Below are positions 1-5,488 of a stretch of 8,475 bases of DNA, piece after piece (positions within the stretch are counted from its first letter, which is position 1; every line of letters starts with the position of its first letter). Both the position numbers and the translations under genes were made by a program. The stretch is from Syntrophaceae bacterium. Its GTDB lineage: Bacteria; Desulfobacterota; Syntrophia; Syntrophales; UBA2185. The stretch spans positions 37,448 through 45,922 of the forward strand of contig DNUI01000199.1 of NCBI GenBank assembly GCA_003508565.1. The letters run 5' to 3'. Under the pieces are notes generated by a model. It saw only the letters and a program-made list of their open reading frames with translations, searched no databases and had not been told where the DNA came from.

Positions 1-25
1 GGTTCGACCCCGGGCTCCGGCACCA
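1..25 (+). tRNA. 3' end of a tRNA gene, probably tRNA-Leu (partial, 5' part outside window)
   Basis: The first 25 bases read as a tRNA end: GG of the T stem, the T loop TTCGACC, the 3' T-stem strand CCGGG, the 3' acceptor strand CTCCGGC, discriminator A, and an encoded CCA at 23-25. The acceptor strand implies a 5' end of GCCGGAG, which together with discriminator A is typical of bacterial tRNA-Leu. The anticodon and variable arm are not in the window, so the amino acid is inferred. tRNA 3' ends are common integration sites, and the DNA that follows is gene-free and repeat-rich. Confidence 0.85.
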
Positions 26-95
26 GAGAGAAATCAATAACTTCCACTATATCTAAAAATCTGTAGTTTACTATCTATTATTATGAATACGTTGT

Positions 96-117
96 ATTTT
101 ACCGCTATTTTACCGCT
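96..117. repeat. Perfect 11-bp tandem duplication
   Basis: ATTTTACCGCT occurs at 96-106 and again immediately at 107-117. It lies about 70 bp past a tRNA 3' end. Short direct repeats in such a place can be arm-type integrase sites, but no integrase gene is in the window. Confidence 0.8.
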
Positions 118-151
118 TTGGTCCTGATATTTACCCCTATCTCATGTCAAA

Positions 152-177
152 TAGCACGAATATAAATATTCGTGCTA
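152..177. repeat. Perfect 12-bp inverted repeat, hairpin candidate
   Basis: TAGCACGAATAT (152-163) and ATATTCGTGCTA (166-177) are exact reverse complements separated by AA. It could act as a cruciform or protein-binding site, or as a terminator after the tRNA, although no T tract follows. Confidence 0.8.
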
Positions 178-216
178 CTACTTCCTAACACAAAATAAGG
201 CTATTCAAATTTAGTA

Positions 217-245
217 ATATTCCCGAATATCTCAATAATATTGAG
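217..245. repeat. Two adjacent perfect inverted repeats
   Basis: ATATTC-CC-GAATAT at 217-230 is followed directly by CTCAATA-A-TATTGAG at 231-245. The first shares its GAATAT/ATATTC half-site with the larger repeat at 152-177, suggesting related binding sites rather than chance AT-rich palindromes. Confidence 0.7.
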
Positions 246-589
246 TATATCCAGACTACCAATGGACGCTGCATTTGGCGCTTTTAGTGACATGCTGGGC
301 GGGGGGGGCAATATTTCTACAAATGAAGAAACGTGCTTTCTTTGTTAAGTCGAGATTTTGGGGAAAAGTGTTTATGTACCAGCTTTCTTTTCGTAATGTG
401 CAGGAGTGACCAAAGAAAAAATGAAATATGCCGGTTATTGACAACACCTCCTACTGTTGATACTCGTTAAGCCATTAAGATCAAAGATTACTATTCGAAA
501 TGTGCAACGAAAAGATTACTGGCTTGTGGTAAGCTGATCCAATGGATTTATAGGTTAGCTCACCTTAAAATTTTCACTAAAACGCTAAC

Positions 590-2476
590 TCAAGAGTGAA
601 AGGGAGGGTGAGAAGGTGCTGTTTCGGCAGACTTAGCGTGTTTGAGCTCTGTGTACAGCAGATACAGAAACACCTTTTGAAGAGGAACCTGGAAAAGTCC
701 GACGTAAAAGTAGAGGACGGTAATGATTAAAAGCCATATCAGTGGGTCGTGAAGAGAGGGCATGCCTGCAGGGGGCTTCCCACTGAAAATACTCTGAAAC
801 AGGACAAACATCTGCTGGAAAGGCAAGCCGGCAACGATAAAGAAAAGCAGGACGCTGATGACCAAGATGGGAAGAACCCGGAAGGAGATCATCCTTTTAA
901 ACACGGGACCCCATAGGTTTCTTACCAATTCCCGGCTTTCCGCCAACGAAGAGAGCGGTGTTTGTCCCTCTTTCTGCATGGCGAAAACAAAAGGGGTGAA
1001 CTCATACCAAACCCAGAACATATAACCAGGAACTAGCAGAAGCCCGCTCGTGGAGATGATGAGTTTCCGGTAGAGATTCGCCTGGAAATACCCATGCAAT
1101 CTATCCCGTGCTTTAATCAAGGCTTGTCGAGGGGTTAATGTATCGTCAGCAATTGCATATACGAAAGCCAGTTCAACGTGAATGTAACAAACCAGGCCGA
1201 AGATAGCCAAGAAAAGATGAAGAATGCCAAGAAGAATAATCCCCAAAAGGATAGCAAGATGGACAGAAGTGGGCAATGCCAGGAAAACTAGCATGCCAAA
1301 TTCGCCCTTTAAGCCGAAAGCCTCAATAAAGATTTTAAGACTCAGGTACATGGCAACCAGTAGCGAAAGATTGAGGACATGGGGAAGATAGGAAAGGATG
1401 TTCAGAACGCTCAGGCAGAAAAATCTCTTTTGAAACATTTCCCATGCGTGCTGGAGCATTTCAAAGAAAGGGGTCAGTTTCTGCGACGATAAAAAAACAG
1501 GAACAGAAACTTCCACCTCCGGTTTCTGTAAAGGTGGTTTGGCGGTATCGGCAGGAAGAACGTCTTCACGGCTTTTTCTCAAGTCCTCGTATATCTGATA
1601 GACATACAGAGTTATCAGCATGAGGGACACACTGATGAACGCAGAGATAATGAAAACAAAGAGCAACTGGTTCTGTGACCACAACAGGATTGGCGTTCCT
1701 CCATAGGCAAAGAAAAAGAGGGTTAAGATGATTATGATGGGGATAGGAGCGAGGGTGAGAAAGACACGGAGCCAGTTGTGGGCTACATAGGAAATGCTTT
1801 TTGAAATCGCTTCGATCACCCCAACATTCTCCGTTACAAAAATGAAAGGGGCAAAGATCAGGAGAACGATTGCGATGATACCGGGAAATATAAGAATGCT
1901 GTATCCGAGACCGACAATGATCGCCATGAGTAGCATCAGCGCAGTGTAAGAGGCAAGTCGCGACAAGGCTTTCGCCAGTGCATCGCTCGTGCGGAGATGT
2001 TGGTTTGAAGTCGCAAAGACAAAGGCTGCCTGAGCGTAAAGGGAAGCGAACAGGCAGATCAGTATGCCCCCGCCCGCAAGATAGGTAAGAGAGGGATCCT
2101 CTGGATAATACTCCGGAAAAAATATGGACAAGCCCAGCCTAGAAATCAATATACCAGTGAGCATAAAAAAGAAGACAGAAAGGTAAAAAAGAGGAAAGAG
2201 CGGGATAAATCTTTTTAAAAAGTCTCTTCCTGTTTTCCCGAGAATGTTAAGCAAACTGGAATATCTTGAGCCTGCTTTTTCCCGTAGATATTTCTGTATT
2301 GTTCGATATTCTGGAACAGTTGGTCTTGGCCTCGCGGGGATTTCTTCCTCAGCGACTGTTTTGGGGGAATGACTATTAATTTCCTCCCCGAGGTCGGCGT
2401 AACAATTCTGATAAAGGATGATAGGAGGAAGGATTTCTTGCCAAGTACCGCAGTAAGGACAGCGAATCTTATTCAT
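590..2476 (-). CDS. Polytopic membrane protein with N-terminal degenerate zinc ribbon and two related membrane modules
   Basis: A 628-residue integral inner-membrane protein of unknown function. Residues 6-30 resemble a zinc ribbon: CPYCG (Cys6, Cys9), then YQNC (Cys25), where the usual second CxxC knuckle has Tyr22 in place of its first Cys. A charged linker (about 31-75) leads to module 1 (about 78-298) and module 2 (about 335-612), each with several hydrophobic helices. The modules look duplicated: FAPFIFVTENVG..EAISKS around 208-227 matches FTPFVFAMQKEG..LAESRE around 493-516, and both are followed by a W and VF. They end in YEDLR and YTELK. The organisation resembles DUF975/glycerophosphodiesterase-membrane-type families (inference). 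The start is supported by GGGAAGAG just upstream and a promoter at 2514-2542. The gene stands alone, and no substrate or enzymatic residues are evident. Confidence 0.85.
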   Translation of the reverse strand: MNKIRCPYCGTWQEILPPIILYQNCYADLGEEINSHSPKTVAEEEIPARPRPTVPEYRTIQKYLREKAGSRYSSLLNILGKTGRDFLKRFIPLFPLFYLSVFFFMLTGILISRLGLSIFFPEYYPEDPSLTYLAGGGILICLFASLYAQAAFVFATSNQHLRTSDALAKALSRLASYTALMLLMAIIVGLGYSILIFPGIIAIVLLIFAPFIFVTENVGVIEAISKSISYVAHNWLRVFLTLAPIPIIIILTLFFFAYGGTPILLWSQNQLLFVFIISAFISVSLMLITLYVYQIYEDLRKSREDVLPADTAKPPLQKPEVEVSVPVFLSSQKLTPFFEMLQHAWEMFQKRFFCLSVLNILSYLPHVLNLSLLVAMYLSLKIFIEAFGLKGEFGMLVFLALPTSVHLAILLGIILLGILHLFLAIFGLVCYIHVELAFVYAIADDTLTPRQALIKARDRLHGYFQANLYRKLIISTSGLLLVPGYMFWVWYEFTPFVFAMQKEGQTPLSSLAESRELVRNLWGPVFKRMISFRVLPILVISVLLFFIVAGLPFQQMFVLFQSIFSGKPPAGMPSLHDPLIWLLIITVLYFYVGLFQVPLQKVFLYLLYTELKHAKSAETAPSHPPFHS

Positions 2477-2513
2477 CTCTCTTCCCTATCTTTTTTAGGT
2501 TATATCCATCTCC

Positions 2514-2542
2514 TTTATACAGGACATTTATGTTAATGTGAA
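2514..2542 (-). promoter_or_regulatory. Sigma70-type promoter for the membrane protein gene
   Basis: On the minus strand TTCACA (2537-2542) is followed after exactly 17 bp by TATAAA (2514-2519). Each hexamer differs from consensus by one base. The expected transcript start lies near 2507, giving a leader of about 30 nt before the start codon at 2476. Confidence 0.6.
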
Positions 2543-2814
2543 GGCAGGAAAGTCTTTAATTCTGGTGACACCTGCGAGATTTCACTGAATAATACCAGGT
2601 ACCATCAGAAATAAGTTCTAAAGCCTCTTAATAATGGGGAAGATGAGATGGATAAATTCAAGACAAAAATAACCGCAAGACAAAAGCAGAGAGTCATAAA
2701 TCCTGACATTGGAAATTGGCTGGCGAGGCGTTGCATGTTTCAACTTGTATTTTGTGTCGATGTTTGGTGTTAAGAGAAAATTATGTTTATTACGAATTGA
2801 AAGAAAGTATATCC

Positions 2815-2893
2815 GTAACAAATCCTGAACGCTCACTTTCAGGAAGTACCAAACAAACTCCCATTCACCTTTACCCAATTCATTGGATTCCGC
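2815..2893 (+). repeat. Degenerate repeat, copy A (partner near 5229-5314)
   Basis: It shares with copy B, in the same order, AACGC, the exact 11-mer CTTTCAGGAAG, a following AAACAAAC/GAACAAAA stretch, CCCATT, and a more distant CATTGGATTCCGC/CAGTGGAATCGC block. Aligned by eye with small gaps. Confidence 0.4.
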
Positions 2894-2895
2894 TA

Positions 2896-3012
2896 TTATT
2901 TCTTTTCCAAGCGCTTATATAGATCTTCCTTATTGATTACGCCCTTTTCTATAAGAATGTCTACAAGCGTTTCAAGTAGGTCCTGAACATGGTGTAGGTG
3001 ATTATTTCCCTT
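2896..3012 (-). pseudogene. Coding-like C-terminal tail without a start codon, overlapping the 3' end of the hydratase gene
   Basis: In the +1 frame relative to the hydratase gene, the minus strand reads about 35 codons ending in a double stop (TAA 2896-2898, then TAG). The peptide HLHHVQDLLETLVDILIEKG, continuing VINKEDLYKRLEKK, is a credible charged, leucine/isoleucine-patterned helix, quite unlike the random frames nearby. The frame is open back into the hydratase gene, but I find no ATG, GTG or TTG start before the preceding in-frame stop. It may be the truncated end of a lost gene, or a former C-terminal extension of the hydratase disconnected by a one-base indel. The family is not recognised. 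Confidence 0.35.
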
Positions 3013-3787
3013 TGAAATTGGCCTCGCGCCGTTCCATGAACGAAATGACGCCCTCCATGGCGTCTTCGCTCTTCATGATGGGCATGAGATCTGGGATGAG
3101 ACGCGCCAGGGCGGTGCCCTGTCCCTCAACGCTGGTGATCCGAGCCGACCTGAGGGCCGCCATCACCCCAAGCGGTGCGCGTTTCGCGATGTCCATGGCA
3201 ATCTCGATAGCGCGATCCAGCTCTTTTCCCGGCTCGGTCAGTTCCTGAACCAATCCGATCCGGTACGCCTCCGCGCCAGTGATTTCGTCGCCGGTGAGGA
3301 GATACCTCATGGCGTTGCCCCAGCCGATCTCCTGGAAAAGCCGCACCGTGCCGCCGCCAACAGGGTAAATGCCGCGTTTGACCTCCAGCAGGGCAATCTT
3401 TGCTTCCGTCGAGGCCACGCGAATATCCTGGGCCAGCAGTAGCTCGAATCCGATGGTATAGCACCGGCCGCGAATGGCCATGACGACCGGTTTTCTGCAT
3501 CTTGCATTCAGATCAATGCCAAGTGGATGGATACAACCCGCGGGAATTGTCCATTTACCGCCGGCAAAGACCGGCGCCCACTTGTCCAGCTCCAGGCCCG
3601 CCGTAAAATGCTCTCCGTGCGCGAAAAGGACGCCGCAGCGAAGCTCCGGGTTTCTGTCCAACTCGCCATAGGCGAAGGCGAGTTCTTCATACATCTCTAG
3701 GTCAAAGGCATTCCGTTTCTCCGGGCGGTTGAGCCCCATGAGAATGACATGGCCGCGAATTTCAACGGTAATTCTGGTATAGTCCAT
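3002..3787 (-). CDS. Enoyl-CoA hydratase/isomerase family (crotonase) protein
   Basis: A 261-residue cytoplasmic acyl-CoA enzyme with the crotonase fold, normal length for the family. Visible signatures are NRPEKRNAFD (residues 20-29), the oxyanion-hole segment HFTAGLEL (60-67), the second oxyanion segment with catalytic-type Glu115 in GFELLLAQD (113-121), and Glu135 in LLEVKRGIYPVGGGTVRL, equivalent to the second catalytic Glu of hydratases. With both Glu retained, hydration of a 2-enoyl-CoA is plausible, but crotonases vary widely in reaction and the physiological substrate cannot be set. The C-terminus FMERREANFKGK is the usual family ending. An excellent Shine-Dalgarno (AAAGGAGGT) fixes the start. 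It is higher in GC than its surroundings and has no other fatty-acid genes beside it. Confidence 0.9.
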   Translation of the reverse strand: MDYTRITVEIRGHVILMGLNRPEKRNAFDLEMYEELAFAYGELDRNPELRCGVLFAHGEHFTAGLELDKWAPVFAGGKWTIPAGCIHPLGIDLNARCRKPVVMAIRGRCYTIGFELLLAQDIRVASTEAKIALLEVKRGIYPVGGGTVRLFQEIGWGNAMRYLLTGDEITGAEAYRIGLVQELTEPGKELDRAIEIAMDIAKRAPLGVMAALRSARITSVEGQGTALARLIPDLMPIMKSEDAMEGVISFMERREANFKGK

Positions 3788-3797
3788 GGTTGATAGT

Positions 3798-3806
3798 ACC
3801 TCCTTT
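3798..3806 (-). promoter_or_regulatory. Strong ribosome binding site for the hydratase gene
   Basis: AAAGGAGGT on the minus strand, about 10 nt before the ATG at 3787; it is nearly fully complementary to the 16S rRNA 3' end. Confidence 0.8.
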
Positions 3807-3815
3807 ATTTGATCA

Positions 3816-3837
3816 GGATCTGCCGGCCGACAGATCC
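3816..3837 (-). promoter_or_regulatory. Perfect 7-bp hairpin in the hydratase leader
   Basis: GGATCTG (3816-3822) and CAGATCC (3831-3837) are exact complements around an 8-nt GC-rich loop. On the minus strand the hairpin sits just before the ribosome binding site. No T tract follows, so a leader structure or operator is more likely than a terminator. Confidence 0.4.
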
Positions 3838-4109
3838 CTTCTGGGTAACATTAAAACAGGCTCTCACCGATAAAACACCCCCGGTGGGCGTGGGTCCGCA
3901 CACAAAGATCCATTCCGTCAAGCAAGAGGCTGCATGGGCCGTGCAGCACAGCCTGCCGCGATGTGCATATGGCACCGTCGCCCTCTTCTTTCACCTCTAT
4001 ATGAGATAATGTCCTCTCTTACATGAGGTTTATTGTCAACGGCAATTTCCGGAGGAGAGATGTGGTGGAAAGAATCTTCATGATTTCTGTCCTTTTCTCC
4101 AGGATTGCA

Positions 4110-4126
4110 TTGACAAGAATTGTCAA
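4110..4126. promoter_or_regulatory. Perfect inverted repeat TTGACAA-GAA-TTGTCAA, operator candidate
   Basis: Seven-base arms are exact complements around GAA. The half-site resembles CRP/FNR-type TTGAC/GTCAA boxes, though the 7-bp spacing between those pentamers is wider than the usual four to six. TGTCAAC recurs at 4034-4040 and 4162-4168. The regulator is unknown. Confidence 0.45.
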
Positions 4127-4251
4127 CCCCGTGTGGTAAGTATAGGGTGAGCGGTATTGTGTGTCAACGAATAATGAGCACCAAGATGTTCCTGGGCAGT
4201 TGGTAACAACAATGAGCAACCTTTATATTGTTACCGTAATCATGAATGGCG

Positions 4252-4281
4252 TTGATTTTTTCCCATCGGATAAGGTATTAA
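4252..4281 (+). promoter_or_regulatory. Candidate promoter for the selenoprotein gene
   Basis: TTGATT (4252-4257), an 18-bp spacer, then TATTAA (4276-4281). This would give a leader of about 100 nt. It is moderate in quality, and other starts upstream are possible. Confidence 0.35.
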
Positions 4282-4373
4282 GTGAAACGATAGGACCTGC
4301 TCATTTGGCACGCTTCAGTGCATGTTTTCTCGACCAGACACAGTGTGCGGGTGTAGGTGAACCTATCATAGAG

Positions 4374-4380
4374 AGGAGGG
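4374..4380 (+). promoter_or_regulatory. Ribosome binding site setting the start of the selenoprotein gene
   Basis: AGGAGGG lies 6 nt before the ATG at 4387. No comparable site precedes the internal Met codon 20 or the Met codon at 4582 downstream of the TGA. This argues that translation begins at 4387 and must pass through the TGA. Confidence 0.75.
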
Positions 4381-4386
4381 ATTCCC

Positions 4387-4887
4387 ATGCTTTTTCTTGA
4401 TATTTTAGTGTCAATCGTTGCGTTATCGGCCCTATCTACCGGGATGGCCGCACCTGATTTCGAAGCGTTTTCCTATGATGGCAGAAAGATAACTCTCTCG
4501 GCGTTCCGGCAGCAGGGCCCCGTGATGCTTGTTTTCATCCGCGGGTTCGGCTGACCCTACGCACGAAAACATCTGGGCCAGATGAAAGAGGATTTCAAGG
4601 AGTTCACGTCAAGAAACGCCACAATCATCGTTGCCGCGCCCCATTCGGCGGAGCAGGTCGCCGAGTACTGGAAGAAAGAGGAACTGCCCATGATCGGAGT
4701 TCCCGACAAGGACGGTAACCTTGCCAACCTCTATGGCCAGGAATGGAAACTGCTGAAACTTGGCCGGATGCCCGCACTTTTCATAATTGATCGGCAGGGC
4801 TCCCTCGCATTCGCTCAGTACGGCAAAAGCATGTCAGACATACCGAAGAACAGTGAAATGCTGAAAGTGCTGGATGGATTGAGGTGA
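4387..4887 (+). CDS. Peroxiredoxin-like selenoprotein (AhpC/TSA, thioredoxin fold); TGA at codon 56 read as selenocysteine
   Basis: A 166-residue thioredoxin-fold peroxidase-type protein interrupted only by TGA at 4552-4554 (codon 56). Before it: a hydrophobic N-terminus (residues 1-21, possible signal peptide or anchor), APDFEAFSYDG, and VMLVFIRGFG. After it: PYARKHLGQMKEDF, the VPDKDGNLANLYGQEWKLL segment and GRMPALFIIDRQG. In relatives the motif is RGFxCPxCRxHLxQL, so the TGA sits exactly at the peroxidatic Cys, while the second Cys of CxxC is Ala59. There is no Cys anywhere in the protein. A SECIS-like hairpin follows the TGA. The probable role is thiol- or thioredoxin-dependent reduction of peroxides, or a related redox step, using Sec56. 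A gene caller that stops at TGA would report only the C-terminal 101 residues from 4582. The alternative, a nonsense mutation, is less likely given the position, the hairpin and the intact frame. Confidence 0.85.
4570..4584 (+). promoter_or_regulatory. Bacterial SECIS-like stem-loop
   Basis: CATCTG (4570-4575) pairs perfectly with CAGATG (4579-4584) around the loop GGC (4576-4578). The loop starts 21 nt after the TGA and opens with G. This agrees with known bacterial SECIS rules: a short stem, a small apical loop with G in the first two positions, and the loop about 16-37 nt past UGA. It lies in codons 62-66 of the gene. No bulged U like that in E. coli fdhF is apparent. Confidence 0.7.
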
Positions 4888-4913
4888 TTACAGAATTGAC
4901 GGAGGAGGTTGAG

Positions 4914-5000
4914 TTGATAAGGCATTGCTTTTTTGTAATGGAAGTATATGAAGAAGATTATTGTGTGTCAAGTGGGTATTTTCATTCAAATATTGGGTGA
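4914..5000 (+). CDS. Possible small ORF (28 codons, TTG start) after the selenoprotein gene
   Basis: GGAGGAGG at 4901-4908 is a near-ideal ribosome binding site, 5 nt before TTG at 4914. The frame encodes 28 residues (LIRHCFFVMEVYEEDYCVSS, then GYFHSNIG) to TGA at 4998-5000. It starts 26 nt past the selenoprotein stop and so could be co-transcribed. The peptide is not recognised. It may be the beginning of a decayed gene, or the purine-rich site may be chance. Confidence 0.2.
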   Translation: MIRHCFFVMEVYEEDYCVSSGYFHSNIG

Positions 5001-5137
5001 TTGCCCGTTCATTGGTGATAGTCGTATTACAGCGTACGCCTTTTTTTGATAAATCGGTGAGCCTATTGTTGATTTACCGGTTATGATGGCCATTTTTAGC
5101 GGCATTCGGGCAAACCTTGCCGTCACGCTTGTTTTTA

Positions 5138-5209
5138 CAATGCGTTATGCCTCGATGTAGTCGTACCAGGAATATTGCTGGTTTCTCCAAATGTGAACAT
5201 AACGCATTG
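5138..5209. repeat. Perfect 12-bp inverted repeat with nested 5-bp repeat
   Basis: CAATGCGTTATG (5138-5149) is the exact complement of CATAACGCATTG (5198-5209) across 48 nt. ACCAG (5165-5169) and CTGGT (5178-5182) form an inner pair. A further GCGTTA/TAACGC pair follows at 5227-5232 and 5241-5246. Confidence 0.65.
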
Positions 5210-5228
5210 AAGTATTGTCTCTCTTTGC

Positions 5229-5314
5229 GTTACTCAAATCTAACGCTTTCAGGAAGGACTGAACAAAAAATCCCATTGCTATTTTTTCAATATCGCCCGA
5301 CCAGTGGAATCGCA
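5229..5314 (+). repeat. Degenerate repeat, copy B (partner near 2815-2893)
   Basis: Same ordered blocks as copy A, including the exact 11-mer CTTTCAGGAAG and a later CCCATT. Same orientation on the plus strand. Homology is judged by eye. Confidence 0.4.
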
Positions 5315-5488
5315 GGTTGCACCTACCTAAAAAATAATATCACTTGTCAAAATGCTTAAGGATTACTGATCGAAATCCGTACCTACAAGGGCAAGGATTC
5401 CTCGTTTTATGCCCAAGCGAGGTGAATTTGCGTCTCATATGGGATTCCTGTTACCAAAAGATCGGAAGGTAGCCTTTTATGACACGCC

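Larger units (their letters stand above)
26..589. other. Gene-free AT-rich region downstream of the tRNA
   Basis: No convincing gene in about 560 bp. It holds an 11-bp tandem duplication (96-117), three perfect AT-rich inverted repeats (152-177, 217-230, 231-245), a run of eight G (301-308), and a GTTAGC/GCTAAC inverted repeat (554-559 and 584-589) just beyond the 3' end of the minus-strand membrane protein gene. A 63-codon open frame on the minus strand (256-447) shows no recognisable domain and passes through the G run, so I do not call it a gene. Confidence 0.6.
2477..2895. other. Intergenic region with a degenerate repeat
   Basis: Apart from the promoter at 2514-2542, no supported gene is present. 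Open frames on both strands (68 and 86 codons) show no domain features. The segment about 2815-2893 resembles 5229-5314 and may be the remains of a repeated element. Confidence 0.5.
3788..4386. other. Divergent intergenic region between the hydratase and peroxiredoxin genes
   Basis: About 600 bp without a supported gene. It contains the hydratase leader hairpin, a perfect inverted repeat at 4110-4126, repeated TGTCAAC motifs (4034-4040, 4121-4127, 4162-4168), a candidate plus-strand promoter at 4252-4281 and the ribosome binding site at 4374-4380. Open frames of 66-79 codons here have no recognisable features. Confidence 0.6.
4888..5488. other. Gene-poor intergenic region with inverted and degenerate repeats
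   Basis: About 600 bp without a confident gene. It holds the possible small ORF at 4914-5000, a cluster of alternating GCGTTA/TAACGC motifs (5138-5246), copy B of the degenerate repeat (5229-5314), and a 5-bp CCTCG/CGAGG inverted repeat (5400-5404 and 5418-5422) downstream of the lipoprotein gene. The 80-codon frame at 5117-5359 looks non-coding. Confidence 0.55.

Noticed and set aside
256..447. 63-codon minus-strand frame near the tRNA
   Set aside because: No domain or good ribosome binding site, and it crosses a run of eight G; most likely non-coding.
3012..3690. Several frames on both strands inside the hydratase gene
   Set aside because: They are shadows of a GC-rich coding gene whose protein is clearly a crotonase.
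4019..4081. Short minus-strand peptide MKILSTTSLLRKLPLTINLM
   Set aside because: It has an acceptable AAGGA upstream but is only 20 codons, with no match or context; not enough to call a gene.
4304..4323. Sigma54-like TTGGCACG...GTGCA upstream of the selenoprotein
   Set aside because: The GG-to-GC spacing is 11 rather than the required 10, and the -12 element is poor.
4161..4400. 79-codon plus-strand frame overlapping the selenoprotein start
   Set aside because: It overlaps the better-supported gene and its ribosome binding site; the composition is unlike a protein.
4552..4554. TGA as a simple nonsense mutation making a pseudogene
   Set aside because: It coincides exactly with the catalytic Cys position, no other stop or frameshift occurs, and a SECIS-like hairpin is correctly placed.
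5031..5047. GCGTACGC followed by seven T, as a terminator
   Set aside because: The palindrome is too short to form a hairpin with a loop.
5400..5422. CCTCG/CGAGG hairpin as the lipoprotein terminator
   Set aside because: Only 5 bp with a 13-nt loop and no T tract on the minus strand.
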